A DNA stretch of 64,000 nucleotides from Chelonoidis abingdonii. Lineage: Eukaryota; Chordata; Testudines; Testudinidae. Position 1 is the stretch's first letter. Every line of letters starts with the position of its first letter. The notes under the pieces were generated by a model that saw nothing but the letters and a program-made list of their open reading frames with translations, had not been told where the DNA came from and did not search any database. A program made the position numbers and the translations under genes. Positions 11,520-25,500 of the stretch are shown piece by piece. Location: assembly GCF_003597395.2 (NCBI RefSeq), contig NC_133770.1, forward strand, positions 201,527,709 to 201,591,708, written 5' to 3'.

Positions 11520-11640
11520 ATATTGTGAACCTCTCTTATTCATGTTGATGAGCAGTTACACACAGGAATAGACCCACTGACTTCAATCTCCAGTGGGACT
11601 ACTCCTGTAGGTAACTGACCACCAATATGAATAAGTGATT
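11520..11640. repeat. ancient 'TTGACTTCAA' palindromic repeat
   Basis: It contains 'actgacttcaatctccagtggg' in its core, one of several related pieces in this window (see 25860, 44300, 45060, 45300, 50443 and 51790). All are built around an imperfect palindrome near 'ccattgacttcaatgg'. The family is widespread in turtle, crocodile and bird DNA as I recall; its class is not certain. Confidence 0.4.
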
Positions 11641-12299
11641 AACATTTTGTTCTTTGAGTTTATCTTGAATCTAGCTTCCAAGTTTCCTCTTTTGGCTTGA
11701 TGCAAACAAAAGTCTCTTGGTCCTCCTTTGGGTGGGAGAAAAACCACAGAAATCCAATATTTCAACCTCCAAACCTCTCAATATCACAGAGAAAAACTAA
11801 GTTGTTGCAAAGAATACAATGTGGAACACCTGCATTTTATTAAACATCATGCTGCAACAGACAGACTATAACTGAGTTCTGAAAAATCTGTTTTTAAAGA
11901 TGTTTTCACTCTATGTGACTTAAGTAAACCAGTCATAGTAAAAATATTAGAGAAAACCCCAGATATTCCATGATATACAACCATAAGGACTCCAACCCTG
12001 CACGTATTGACATCAGGGTTTGAATTCAGATCCCTAGTACGAATACCTGGAATTTGACCTGAAAGAGTGGCACAGCCACAGTGAAGAATGAGACACATAC
12101 TTTGCTGGTGGCATATATGTCTATGTAGTAGACAGCACTCAAATACTGGAAAACGGGATTTTTCAGTTCTATTCCTGGCTCTGGGCAGTGTTGCTTAGTG
12201 GATAGAGAAGTAGTTAGACATAAATGAACTTAGTACACTCTTTCTGATAGGCAGTATGAATGAATGATGAGACCTAGGTTTTAAATAGAGCTGTTCAGA
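11641..12299. other. mostly unassigned, small MIR-like scrap
   Basis: The only hint is 12160-12215, where 'ttctattcctggctctggg' and 'tgcttagtggatagag' resemble B-box and A-box neighbourhoods of tRNA-derived SINEs. It is too short to classify. Confidence 0.3.
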
Positions 12300-12700
12300 A
12301 AATAGATTTTCCATCCCTCCCCAAATGTTGAGATTCAAAAACACCAAAACCAATAATGAGAGGACCAAGTTGGGAAAAAAGCCCTCCCGCCCCTCGAAAC
12401 AGATATTTTTGGTGTGTGTAAAATGAAATTCTGAAAAACAAATAATTTCAGACCAGTTGAAATGTTTTATTTAAACACATCCAAAACATTTTGTTTTGAT
12501 TTCAACCTCTTCATTTTTAATATAAAATAAAACTAATTTGGACACAAAAATTTATTTTGATACAAAAACAAACTTTTTGTTTAAAAATGTCAAAGGGGGA
12601 TATTTCAATTGTTTTCCTAAGCAAAGTTTTATGAAAATCAATATGATTTCATGAAAAAAAATTGGTTTTGATGAAATTCTTCTGGCGAAGTCTAGTTCTA
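12300..12700. repeat. AT-rich TTTCA/TGAAA-type repeat
   Basis: Same texture as 2440-2900: 'gaaatgttttattt', 'aaacattttgttttgattt' and 'gatttcatgaaaaaaaatt'. The phrase 'gaaatgttttattt' occurs in both copies, which supports a shared origin over plain low complexity. Confidence 0.5.
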
Positions 12701-12889
12701 CCACCTAGCTTTCTGCCAGATCTGACCCTGCGTAGTCTCTCACTTAACTTATTTGTCATAAAGAAGTAATGACAAGCGCCTCTCCTGAAGGGTAGATATA
12801 GGAGGCCATGCTACATAGTAAGAGTTGTGAAATATACAGAAATAGCAGCAGCAATAAGTGTCAAAGAGATGAGTTTGGAACTCCTAACT

Positions 12890-13470
12890 AGGCCTGATTA
12901 GAAATTTTTGGCTGAAACTTTTGTTTTGTGTCAAAGAAAAGCAGATTCATTGACATTCAAATGTTTGTGGAATAGCGTTTGCTTTGACAAATCTCTTAAA
13001 TTGAAAAATTTTAGAGGTTTCCAAATTGTTAAAATGTTTAGGTTTGAAATTTCTGAAATGAAATTTTCCAGTTTTCTTGTCTGAGACCCTTTTTTATTTA
13101 GAAATGTAAGCTAATTGTAGTAAAAATTAAAAGATGGTCAAAATCAAAACATTTTTTCCATTGACTCAAACAAACAAACAAACAAAAATCAGATTTTTTG
13201 GTTTGCAAAATTTTCAGGGCTTCTACTTTTTGTCCCAGTTTGTGACAGGAAATTTTTTTGATACTTTGAATATTTTTGTGGGAGAGGAAATCCATTTCCC
13301 AAGCAGCGCTACTCCCTTAAGGTGCACAAAGATTGTGATTCTCTTTTTTGTTAGATGAAATTTGAAAAAAAAAAATCATGCAGTAGGTCAATCAAAACAT
13401 TTTATTTGAATAAATTCAAAATATTTTGTTCAGATTATGACTCCTTTCTATTTTTAAAATAAACTAAAGT
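12890..13470. repeat. AT-rich TTTCA/TGAAA-type repeat, second copy nearby
   Basis: It opens with 'aaatttttggctgaaac' and contains repeated 'gaaattt', 'ttttcag' and 'caaaatgttt'-like words. It also has a short (CAAA)n run at about 13168-13186. A near neighbour at 12300-12700 may be another copy or the other half of one larger element. Confidence 0.5.
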
Positions 13471-13981
13471 TTATAAGAGAGAAAATATGAATCACCTGAT
13501 GTAGTGGTATTATGGAACAGAAAGACTACATCAGCCAAATAATGAAATATACCGCAAAACCTGTGACACTTGAATTATGAGCAAACCCCCACTTTTCAGG
13601 GTTCAAATAAAATAGCAGTCTATGATTCTTCCTTTCCTCAGCAAATACTTTGGTTGTTCAACAAGTCCCAGCCGCTATCCGCCTCTTCCTTTTTTTATGT
13701 TCCAACTGGTTTCACGAGAGGTTATATGGTCTCCAGCTGTTCCTGGGCCCTGCTGGTTAATTACTGTCTCAGGACATAGAGCAGCAGGGTTTTCTGAACT
13801 GGTCACTATCTCGACCCTTCCTAGGCCCTGTCATATTCCCTCTTAGCCAGGTCTGATCTCTTCTTGCCTTACCCATACTCTTTAAGCATTAGAGCCAGGC
13901 TCCAGCCTGCACTGTGACTTCATAGCTATTTTCAGAATGCTAGCTCAAGTCTGTTGATCCAGGCTGGGAGGCTTACTTCTG
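13471..13981. other. unassigned, moderately GC
   Basis: It is less AT-rich than its surroundings, but no frame, repeat boundary or family was recognised. Confidence 0.35.
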
Positions 13982-13989
13982 TGCATACC

Positions 13990-14530
13990 CAGGGCCGATG
14001 CAAGGAAGTTTTGCACCCTAGACGAAACTTCCACCTTGCGCCTCCCCCCCCCCCCGCTAATCCTGCCACCCGCGGCAGCTAACCAAGCCCTCAACCTGCG
14101 GAGCCCATCACCCCCCCTGCAGCAGCTACCCCGCCCCACCCGCAGCTAACCCCACCTGGAGAGACCCCCCCTCCACCATGGCAGCTAACCCCGCCTGGGG
14201 AGCCCGTCCCAGCTCACCTCGGCTCCGCCTCCTCCACTGAGCATGCCAGCGTCACTCTAATTCTCCTCCCCTCCCAGGCTTGTGGCACCAATTGGAGGAG
14301 ACTTAGAGTGGGGGCTGTGTGCTCAGCCGAGGAGGCAGAGTGAAGGTGATCTGGGGTGCAGAGCGGTTCCCTTGTGCGCGCCCCCCCATTACTGAGGGTG
14401 GCCCTCCCCGTGCCCCCCTCCCCAGCTCACCTCCACTCCACCTCCTCACCTGAGCAGGCTTTCAGGCGCCCCCAACCACTAGGTGCCCTAGGCAGCCGCC
14501 TAGTTTGCCTAAATGGTTGCACCGGCCCTG
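13990..14530. mobile_element. GC-rich hAT-type MITE (CAGGGCCG termini)
   Basis: It starts CAGGGCCGATGCAAGGAAG and ends with the matching inverted terminus ...GTTGCACCGGCCCTG. The flanking 8-bp TSD is tgcatacc (13982-13989) versus tgcatagc (14531-14538), seven of eight identical. The interior is strongly C-rich with a long C run near 14047-14055 and several 'gcagctaacc' repeats. There is no transposase. Related CAGGGC-ended elements lie at 31734-31918 and 42060-42461. Confidence 0.85.
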
Positions 14531-14538
14531 TGCATAGC

Positions 14539-16068
14539 TATATACACTGGGGGCTCAGGGAGTGACAATAAACAACATAGATATGCCAGTGAAGGAAAGA
14601 ATGAACACATCCAAGAAAAAGCATTGTTCCTTCTCCACCGCCTAAAAAATAAACAACAACTACAAACAATAATAATAAACATAAAATGCTGAGCTACCAA
14701 GATAATCTTAGCAGGGCCTCACGTTAAGTCCAGAACATTATCCACACTTTAACCTGGGACAGCAGCCCTATAAAGTGCTATCTAATGGAGAGAACCATTC
14801 CAATAGTGCTGTGCAGCTGTCCCACTCATTACTGGGAGAGACTGGGGGTATTTTTTACAAGCCCTGTTCACCAACTTGTTTCAGTGTTTGGGACACAGTA
14901 CGTTTTAAAATTTGGACCTACAGATACAATTATTTTAAGGAAAGTTGCAAATCAAAAAGGTATAAAACATATTAAATTTGCTCCATATGTTATGCCGATT
15001 GCTAAGGCTTTACAACTTTGACAATACCCCTTAAAGTTAAGAGGTTCATGTTATATATCTGACCCTATTTTGGTTCAAATTTAAAAGAATTGGGGTCGTA
15101 ACTACTGGATAATCCCAGGTTCTTCAGTGCAGCTCCAAAAACGCCCAGCCATTCAGTATTCTGCCCTTGTGATCCATAATATCCTCACTAGAAAATGCAA
15201 AGGCAGAATTAAGGTGAAAATATGTTTAGTGAACAGAATAGGTAACTTTTGCACCTGATATTTGTGTCACCAATAAATTTATGAAATATCACAAGGTGAA
15301 CAGGACTGAAAGCATGGTTTGCCTGAAACAGAAGGCTGATGCATCTTGTAATGGCTCATTTAGTAATGTAATATGCAATATATGATTGTTATATGGCTTA
15401 AACATGTTAATAATGCTGCTACATGTAGTATCACATTTTAAAAAGTCTAACAGGTAATTACATTAATGTATGGTAATTCATCCTGTCATTTATTTTTTTC
15501 ACATACACTCCATTCATACTTGTTTGATCTTTTTCCACAGTGATTCAGTAACGTAGCTTTAGTGCAATTAAGATGACTTTTTTTTTTTTTTTTACAGAGA
15601 ATATGATATGATGGGATTTCAAATTAGTGCATTATTATACCACAAAGTAATTTATTTTATATGGTTTCATGAAACCTCCTGTAACAAAACTGTGCAATTA
15701 AATATTCCTTATCAAGACTGATCATGAGCTCATAACTTAAAGTAGCCTTCATTAAAAATGCTTATCTTTCTCAACAGTTTTCCCATGTTAACTAAAGTAT
15801 TATTGGTTTAGAACACTAATGCTTAAGGATTTACCAATATATTGCAATGGAACACTTGGAACAGTTTGTCTCACAATTAGATGAACACAAAAATATACTG
15901 CTAATTTGAAGAGAAATATTGTTGGAAAATTACTGACAGTATGATGGCCACGAATCATTAACAATCTGGTGCTTATTCTTGAACAGGTGTACAATTTAAT
16001 TATCAAAGCCAATGGGCAACATCAATGCCAATTTCTGAGAAGCAAAACATTGCCGGAGGTTCTGAGCC
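14539..16068. other. AT-rich, nothing assigned
   Basis: No repeat boundary or coding segment was recognised. A 16-base T run lies near 15580-15595. Confidence 0.4.
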
Positions 16069-16088
16069 AATGAATGAATGAATGAATG
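16069..16088. repeat. (AATG)n microsatellite
   Basis: Five perfect units of the tetranucleotide AATG. Confidence 0.9.
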
Positions 16089-18424
16089 CTGCATTCCAGC
16101 TAGACAATCCAGGTTAATCAGGAGTAGTCAACAGTGTTATGGAAAATACTGCGGGCAAGAAATAAAATGCTACTATAGTTTTCCTATAATGAAAGTATGC
16201 AGTACTGTCACACTAGTTTGGGGGGCAACAGATTTTTGTTGGACTAGTTTGCCCTTCCTTAGCCCCTGAATTCATGTCCAGAACATATGCAGAAGAGCAA
16301 AAGGTGAGATTTGTAATCAAATGGCTACATTTTGTTACTGGGATGCTGCCATCTGGATTCTTTTAATGGCTATCTGTTAAAGGAAAAATGCATTTTAATT
16401 TAAATTGGCTGAAATGAATAATTATTTGTTTTGGTTCCATGTCTCATTTTCTTAGGATTTTTAGCTTACAATAATTGAGAACACAACTCTAGTAGATGTT
16501 GTTCTCTCAAGAAGAACAAAATAAACAGGTGCGCCTTGTTTAAGAACCAGAATAAAATGTCACTAACACATGAATTGCTTGAATTTCATAAACATTAAAA
16601 CACTCATACTGGAAGACAGTTTTAGTCAACTTTTTTTCCCTGGCAATTATGTACCTTTTTTCTCTCTAATAGTTCTGAACTCATCCTCTCATGTCAAAGA
16701 AAAATTAAAACTTGTTTGATTAGTAACTTTTATTTAATTTTTTTCTGCTTTTTCATTACTTTCCTGGCTCCTATAAAGGTGCACGACTTCTATTATTCTT
16801 GATTATTAAGAAAATTTAGAAGAAATTATCCGCTTTACAGTACTAAAAACAGATTACATAATCAATTTTGGACAGACTAGAGGGAACAATCTTATTGACT
16901 AATAGGTTTCTCAATCTCAACTTTTAAGGATGTTCTGATAATGCAAAGTTACCTACTGTATTCATAAATGCATATATTTTCTCAGAAAAACTAGGATAGC
17001 TTACTGTATCAAGGTGGCCTTGTGTGCACCTGAGTAGCCTTATGAGCACAAAGTCTAAAAACAAACATTTGTTCTCAGGGTGACTTAGTTCACATTGCTT
17101 TTCTCACTCCTGTCCAAATGATAAAACCAAACGTGTGAGTGAAAAATGAGAAGTTATTCTCAACATTTTTTGAATCAAATCTTGCACTGACTTATACCAC
17201 ATTCAACCTGCTGAAGTTACTGGGATTGTATAGAATGAAAGTTCGCAGAATTTGGCCCTTTGCTCTAAAGATGTTATTTATATCTGAAAGTTTGAGCCAC
17301 AAGAAATGGATGTGTACCGCATAAAATTCTAGTTTTGAAAAAAAAAAAGGCATTTTAGTTGAAAAATCATTGAGACAAAAAAATTCCAACCAACTGTAAC
17401 AATTATACTTGGTATTGTTGGTATATTTGGTATTATCAAAGTGTATGCTGCCTCCTCAATGCCCTCTGAAGTGGCCAGGCAGAGGTCCTTCTTCAGTTTC
17501 CTCTTCTAAAGGCTTCTTTGAAGAACCCCACAACCTGCTTTGGCTGCTCCAGTTACTCAGCCCTCTGGTATAACTCTTTTAACTAAAGTCCATCTTTCAG
17601 GGTACACTAGTAAAAAAAGACAACCCCTCACCCCCAAAACAAACAAACAAACAAAAATAAAACAGAATCTGCACACCAGCTTCAGACTGGATCCAGTCCC
17701 TCCATCCTGAAGGTCTGGTCTGTTTTCCACTCAGACACTCTTCATAAAACCTTCTGGCTCAGTTTTCAGCCCTTTCCAGACTCTTTTCGGGGTCTCCCTG
17801 TCACCCCCTCTTAAACTCATTTGGGTCATTCCCTGCTCATTTGCAGAGCAGCAACTTCAAAGGCTTCCTTCTCTAGAGTCTCTCTCTCCACTCTCCTATG
17901 CCCCCTGTCCCCACAGGAGAGGATTTTCTCCCTGGCGAAAGAGGTCAGCATAGGTCTTTTCCCTCTAATTTATCTTTTCTTATGAGGGAAGAAACAGATT
18001 ATAAATTATCCTCTTTCGTAGGACCTTGTTGACTGGGACAGAGAAGAGTCTGCTCTACCCTATTCTACACAGCTCTCGGGCCTGGGCCTTTAAAGAAACT
18101 GTTACTTGGAAATACATACTAATTATCATCCTGTGACCACTTCCTCTCTCCCCATATGTGCTCCAAAACACTGGAATAGGGTTTAACTGGTGCCAGTGCC
18201 TGTTCACTCTTAAAGGGGAGAGAACACCCTGCTCCAGGTATACATTTGAATGGTATGTATACACTCTGTAATTACATGTAACAAATGTGTATATGCATCT
18301 TCTATTTATATATCACTTACATTTTGTATTGAAGCTAGCACAGAATGTTGAAGTCCTTTTATTAAGCAGAGTTACGAAGTAGACCAATGCTTCAGGATCT
18401 CCACTAACTTTAAACAATCTGCCA
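16089..18424. other. unassigned; pyrimidine-rich 17450-18070
   Basis: The left part is AT-rich with no recognised feature. From about 17450 to 18070 the plus strand is rich in C and T ('ctctctctccactctcc', 'cctcttctaaagg') and contains an (AAAC)n run near 17638-17655. It could be an unrecognised LTR, but no boundary or signal supports that. Confidence 0.35.
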
Positions 18425-18690
18425 GGTGGAATTCAAGGTGTTAGTTTTAACTCATAAATCCTTAAATGGTTTGGAATTTGATTACCTGAAAGGTTCTCTC
18501 TCCTCTACCGCCACAGTTGAGATCAACGGAGGCACTCAACTGGCGCCTTCTCAATATAAATGAGAGGGACCTGCAGGCAGTATTCTCTGTGAATGGTCCT
18601 TGATCCACCTGAACCTCTTCGCTCCCTCCTGACACCCCGATCTTTAAGGATGTTAAGGAGGTCATGGGCTGAAAGAGGTCTATGGGCAAC
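18425..18690 (+). pseudogene. LINE L2 C-terminal fragment
   Basis: The plus strand opens with a frame reading FKVLVLTHKSLNGLEFDYLK. This matches the conserved '(Y/F)KVL-LTYK-LNGL--YL' segment near the C terminus of L2-type ORF2, just after the reverse transcriptase. The following 'ttgagatcaacggaggcactc' also looks like L2 3' sequence. Homology fades after about 18690 and stops interrupt it. It lies opposite in strand to the L2 piece at 1410-2330, so it is a separate insertion. Confidence 0.7.
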
Positions 18691-20304
18691 CCTTTAAAAA
18701 AATTATAGGTTAGGCCACCAGAACACTGTAGTTGCATTTTAAAAAATTCAAGAACTAAAATAATAGTTGTACTTAGACACACAACATAAGTATCTTTTAT
18801 ACCATGTGTCAAAAAGATACAAGATGGCACATCATTTTTATTGTGCCAACTGATGAAGGAACTAACCTGTTACAGGTCATTCTGCAGGTTGAAAAAAATC
18901 AGATGTTAATAGAAATAGGCTCAAACCAAATATTCACAATTGAACACCAGCAGACGCTCGAGAAATTCAGATCCAGATATGTTTTGTTTCTTTGAGGGGA
19001 GAAAAAAAAATTGCCTCATTCCTATGAGTGCAGTTTTCTAGTCCTCTAACTACAGTGTATGAGCATAAGCAATTCCTCTGAAATAGATGTTGACTAAATA
19101 ACTATGATGTTACTAAAATATTTTCTTAGAAGGTAGCTTCAGGAGTCAGCTGAGAAGTGGGTTAACAGCTCCTCTTAGCTACATTTTTGGGAGGACTTAT
19201 ATTCTAAATGATTTTTAGATGTGTAAGTCATTAATGTGCTTTGATGAAAGTGAACACAACAAGTAGTTTTTATAATATATAATTTTTCAGAAATAGAATA
19301 TAGTGACCTGCATTAGGAAATCTTTAGAGCAATTCAAAAACTTGATAAAATTGCTCAGTAGATTGAGCCAAACTCTTATTTTTCAATAAAAAAAGCAGCT
19401 GTGTTAAATGAAATTATGCATTTATGCAGTCTTTTCACATTAAAGATGTGAACCTTTGCTAGGTAACTTTAAAAATCCTTTGCAACCCCTATCTCATAAG
19501 TGAAACGAGCTAAAGTGCTCCTTGACCCGGATTTTTATGTACTGAACTAAATTTGTGTGTGTGTGACAGGTCTCTCTTTCAAACCATGAAGAGAAGAAAA
19601 ATCTGACAGAAGTTAATAGGTATATTCCCATAAACTAAAGCTATGAAAGATATTAAAGAAATAACACAAGGTCAGGAAAGTATCTTAATAAGCAACAGTC
19701 ATTTCTGCTGTAACTTCCCTGCCCCTTTGTGTTCATACGTACATCAGAGTATTCATTTCCTGCATAATTAAATTTATTTTCTTTCTAATGTTTTCCATAA
19801 GGTATCAGCAACAAAGACTCATATATAGGAATGGAAACATTATATAAAGTAATTAGAGACACTTCAGTGTTCAGAGCTAAAATTCTGACAGACCTTTGTC
19901 AAAATTTAATGTATGGAATGTACTCAAGATTTTTATTTTATTTTAAAAAATCACACTTTGTTTTTACAAAACATCCTGTATCTCAGATATACAAATGCTA
20001 ATGCATTACTCAACACAGCACTCCTGAGAACAAAGAATTATCACCATCTTCATTTTACAGAAGCCACAGAAAGGTAAAGATTGCAATATTAGTTACACAC
20101 ACAGAGAGCATATACACTGACTTCAGAGTTTCTCTTGGCTCCCACACCCCTAAAATTTTGATAACTTGAGGATACAGAGAAAGTTTAGGGCAGAGCAGGA
20201 ACAGATCTCTGAACTCCTATCCCTCAGACTCATGCTGAAACCAGAAGCCCATTCTTCTTAAATATAAAAATATTCTTAAATATTAAAATATAAAAAATGA
20301 CATG
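18691..20304. other. AT-rich, nothing assigned
   Basis: No supported feature was seen. Confidence 0.4.
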
Positions 20305-20430
20305 CATCTGATGAAGTGGGTATTCACCCACGAAATCTCATGCCCCAAAATGTCTGTTAGTCTATAAGGTGCCACAGGATTCTCTGCTGCTTTTACAGAT
20401 CCAGACTAACACGGCTACCCCTCTGATACT
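20305..20430 (-). repeat. palindromic-core turtle repeat, copy 1
   Basis: It contains 'gttagtctataaggtgcca' and ends in 'actaacacggctacccctc', the reverse complement of the head of the repeat at 53538-53700. The two copies share 'gtattcacccacgaa' and 'gccacaggattct'. The class is not settled: the head resembles a Pol III A box but no B box is evident. Confidence 0.75.
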
Positions 20431-22461
20431 TCTTTTAAATATTCCACCTAGTTGCTGAAAAAATTAAAACTGTAACCTTTTCATAGCAACAACTTTGTGA
20501 AGCATTTTTGTGACCCTCTGTTGACTTTTTAAAAGCAATTTACACCATAGCCATGCTGACAATTGATAATGCATATAAACAAATATCCTTTATCGAGAGA
20601 AAGACAATTTGGAAGCAAAGAAGTCAAGACCTTCTAGGTCCGTCTATTTTATTTTCATTTAAATAGTAACTCAAGATACTTATCCAAGGCTGTAGGTGTA
20701 ATACAATTAAATCTGAAAAGTATTATCAATTCAGCACGGACATAGCCAATCACCACCTACAATAACTCCTTTCTATCTCTTAATTATCTATCTCGTTCCC
20801 TATCTTCTAATAGTACAAGTCAATCTCTGAGCAGTTACAGCCATAATGTTCTGGACCTACAGATGGATATCTACACTTTACATTATATGAGGTTAGTAGC
20901 TCCCAGTATTTTATTCAGCAGATCATTGCATATGCTAAGAACACAGTCAAATCCAACCTAAACTTCTTTTTCCTTGCACTCACTTCATAACAAAGGCTCT
21001 CTCTATATTCCATACAGTGAATGTGCAGATTTCTAGATCTTCATTTCATCTCTCTTTATTTATATTTGTACAATAATCAAAGCCACTGCGTATCGTGTTT
21101 TCAACAGGTGAATATGTTAAGCTTTGGCAGTATTTCCACACCCACACACAATTCTCCATACCCTTAAGTAAGCCTTGGTTTTCTCCTGTGTCCCTTCTTA
21201 AAACCTTATGTCTACTGTTTTAATCTTTGTGACAAGAATCTGTCAAAAAAGTAGATTATCCACATCAGTCCCAATTACAAATTCAGTTGAGCAATTACAA
21301 ACTTTTTCAGGGCATGAGACACATCCTTAGAGGAAGGAAATATGTAATTAAATCAAGGAGCCTGCAAACATATTCTCTTATGATTCATGAGGCAAAGGAA
21401 TATAGAAAATATCAGAAATGTGCTTGCTTCTTGTGATATAAATATATATCAGCAATATTGGGTGTAAAAGTGTTCTAGGTTTAGTGGGGATTTTTTTGTT
21501 CATCCTAAAGAATTTATAACAGTTAACGGTAGTGTCACAAAACCACCACCCCCTGCCTGACTTAATAACAATAGGACTTGAAGAGACTGATACGAACTTT
21601 ATGAAATGAGTGTGCCAGTGTGATACAAGAACAGAAGCTTTACAGCAGAATAAAACAAAAGCAATTTTCCCAACCATCTTTGAACCACTGGCTGTACTAA
21701 TATGGTGTGCTGTTATATGCATCACATAAGCATGGGTTTAGCTGATATTTGTCAATTTACAAAAAAGGATTAATCTGGCCCTGTATGGAGAACTATTTAC
21801 TCCAAGCACCCATAGTTCACATTTTAAATTAAACTGCACAAAATACTATGGTCCTATCCATTGCACTCTCTATTAAAAAAATAGTAAAATTTAAAAATAA
21901 TTATTTTTAAAATGCTCTGGCCTTGGTCTTGACCTTCAGAATGAGGATGTGCATCATTGCATAGCTTTTGAAAAGATAATGGAAAACACAAGAGCAGTAG
22001 CTGAATTAACACTAATGAAAAAAATAGAATAGCTGACTTTTCAAGACATGCAGTGAGTGATGTATGTCCATTGCCCACATATCTGAGGGCAGAACTGAGC
22101 CTTTAGTGTGCCAGTATATTATTGTTCATGGTCTTAAAAGTCACTAAAGATTTTACTGTTCATACTTGAAAAGAAACCGCTTTCTGTAAGTGCTTGGTTC
22201 TCTGCAGCAGATCCAAACCTTTCACTTCTCATTGAAAGTCAGAATTTCTCAGCACTTACGGGAAATTCATTGGCAGTTAGTGGCAAGAATGTCAGACACA
22301 ACCAATATAGGAAAAAAAGAGGAGGGTTAGATATTAATATGCTGTGACTATGCCTACAGAGGCTGCAGGATGTAAGAGGCTTAGTCAGTAGGGGACAAGG
22401 CATCAACAGGGAGGCCAAACTCCAGGCAGAAGGTGCTGGGATGCGCCTGCAGCTGGGCAGA
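20431..22461. other. AT-rich, nothing assigned
   Basis: No supported feature was seen. A 115-codon minus-strand frame at 21378-21725 has no coding character that I can recognise. Confidence 0.4.
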
Positions 22462-22505
22462 GCCACTCATCCCTGAAACAGGGGCCACTCATCCCTGAAA
22501 CAGGG
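22462..22505. repeat. 22-bp tandem duplication
   Basis: Two perfect adjacent copies of a 22-bp unit beginning gccactcatccctg (22462-22483 and 22484-22505). Identity suggests a recent duplication or a polymorphic site. Confidence 0.95.
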
Positions 22506-25500
22506 ATGGGGACTGAGAGAGATTCTATTATTTTTAATTTATCAGGAGAGACAATGCTGAACTGGAGTTGAGGCCTGGAGGGATTATTAACTTGGACCCT
22601 AGGTAGCGAATGTTTAATTTCCTTTGGGTTGAGTGGAGTTTAAGTTCTGATGAAGGGGAAAAGACAGGGCACTGAAGAGGCACCCTGGCCATAAGGGGGC
22701 ACTCTGAAGGCAGTTCACCTTATTACAAAACATATAGGGCAAGAATGCTAGTATCATAGGAACGACTGTAATGATGTAGCCTTGGAGTCATAAGAATCTC
22801 TTCTCTTTGTTTCTGAAACCTCTGCACTTTTCAAAATTTGTTATGTGATTTGCTGTGCAGCTCAGACAAAATATGGAGAACATATTACATTTTGAAAGCT
22901 ATAATCATGAATGTATAAAATCTGTTTAATTATGCACTCCTTCAACAACCAGTTTCCTATGAGTGACACTGAAATTACTTAGGTCCTTTTGCAGATCAGA
23001 GGTTCTGAAACCAAAAAGCTCAGAAGCTCAACTGCTTTCTGCCTATGTATTAATCAAAATGGAAAACAAAACAAAACCATACACCTGATGGTTTGACCAT
23101 TTAGATGACTTGAAAGTACTTTGGCCTCCATAGGCATTCCCAGATGTAATATATTTCTTCTGGTTTACATCTCATGCCAGCCACTTCAGCAGTGTCTCAA
23201 ACAAAGGAAGTTTAAAGATTAAGTGCTATTAGATAAGAAAAGCCCACCAAACTGAGTAATTTCTAAAGCTTGTTATCACCTTCTTCCTTGAGATACCAAG
23301 CAGTGAGCCCTCAAATGGTTTGATGAGTCAAGTGAGTTTAGATAAATGTGTAATAAAATGAGCGAAAGTAGATTTCTTAGGGGCAAACAATTGAAAATTA
23401 GTATGTTGTGGTAGTGTAAAAGGGAGATTGCGACATATTTACCAGTCATTTCAGAAAAGCTACAGGTTGGCATAGTATTGTTAGGTTTATGGCTTGTTCT
23501 CTCTCAACTATCACATTTCCTGAATCTCTAAACATGTCTTTTAGGCAATGAATGATGAGCTGCCAAAATAGGTAGTGTTCATAGCCACAAGTTCTGAAAC
23601 AAACTCTTTTTATGGAATATCAGTATAGCAAAAGTCTTCCTTGATTCATTCCACTAAGTTCCTGTTAAATAACTCTTCACCCTGGTAGAGAAGGAGCAGC
23701 AATACACACATCAAAAGAGACATTTCAATTTAATTTACCACTGATGACTCCAGAAATGAGTCACTCTCACATACTTTCACAAAATCTATTTGAAAGTGAG
23801 TGATCTTTCTTACTGGAGTACTCCCACTGCATGGGATTCAACAGAAAACAAAGTTATCTGAGAGACTAGGCTTAGAATTTGTACTTAAGTAAGGGATCCA
23901 ATATTTGCTTTTTGGTTCCATAGCAGGGTGTCTAATGAACATTCACATTAGGAAGAGGAAAAACAAAAGAATTTTTGCCAAGGAGGAGGATTAGAGTGCC
24001 ACAGCTTTTATGAGTCCTGTGCACTGAAGTTTCTTGCTATTTCTTTTGAAAAATTATTTTCAAATTGGATTAACAGGTCAGCTTTAAGGCTATCTATTTT
24101 GCTGCTAACTAACACTGTGCAATCCCTACACCAAAACCTTTTCCTGTAAAAATCCCATTGCCTACTAAACACAAGTGCAGCTAAATCAGGGTAAGTATTT
24201 TGTGAAAATAATGTCTCTCAGGATGTCTAGTACTTTGTTTTCATAGGCCAAAAATACTATTAAATATGTCCGTGTTGAGGAAATGAAGACAAGTGATGAG
24301 ATCATGCTGATAAGAGTCTTCTTGACCACTGAACTTGAGCTGATCAACAGGAATATGAGATACAGGCATGTGCGAGTGTTCAATGTGATCTTGTGAGGGG
24401 TTGCTACAGACTGTTTGCACTTGACTAGTTACATATAGCCGTATGATCTTCTGTACTTAGTTTTATCTACTTCTCCCCCTAGGAAAGATGCTTAATTTTT
24501 GAAAAATGAAAGTCACTAACATTCTTTAAAGCTTGAAAAAGCAGCTCAGGCTGAGTTGCAATTTTAGGTAAGGCTGATGTCAATTCTTGCTTCACATATC
24601 AGTAAATCTGCACATTTTGCTTTCATCTGTGTTTTGCTTTTGACTTGTGTGTCAATACTTTCAGATATTACTGGCTACAATGGGAGACAACATTGTGAAA
24701 AAGATAAATCCATTCCATTAAAGCTTTTATTACAAATTCAGCCATGACAGGGCAGGTATCAGTCCCAATTACAAATTGAAATGGACAGCCTTCATGTTAG
24801 CTGTGATGCTCAGAGAAATAGTAGAGTAAACAAAGCTTCTCTCCCATCCAGAGAATGGAATGCAATGTAGGCAAGATTGTGGCTTTAGCCCACTCCCAGC
24901 AGCATAGAAAGCACAGAGCTGCTCTGCTCCAAAAAATGTTCTGGGGATCACTGTGCCTGGTCCCCAGCTCCCTGGACATAAGTGTCAGGATAGCCCCAGC
25001 TATAGCCTTTTGAAAGGTGGTGCATATATTGCCTCACTGCACTTTTCTGGCTCAGTGCAGAAAGGCGTGTCTCCCTACCCATTTAAGGAAGTTGGTTCCA
25101 ACTTTGCACAGTTCTGTATTCATAGTTGGGGGATAAACACTATTGCATTGGACATAGGACTGTCAAAGTAGATATAAGAAATTTAGCTTAAAAAATATAA
25201 GGTTAAAAAAAAAAAGTCATCCAAACTGGATTACACAGTTTGGGATTTGTCCCGTCCTTCCTCCATACTTTTTCCCCCCATCTAGCATAATTAGAAGGTA
25301 CTAACAGGTGCTTACAGGTTTTCCTTTCAGGTTTGCTTTTGCATTTCTGCATTTCTCAACTTGCAAATATCCATTTTAAATTATTCAGATGGCTCCCTGT
25401 GTTATAAATTAGAAATGCCAAAGGAAAGTAAGGTTATCAGCCTATGAATATGGTAGTGGTGTTGAAATATCCGGTTGGATGCAAAGTTTGGATGTCAGTG

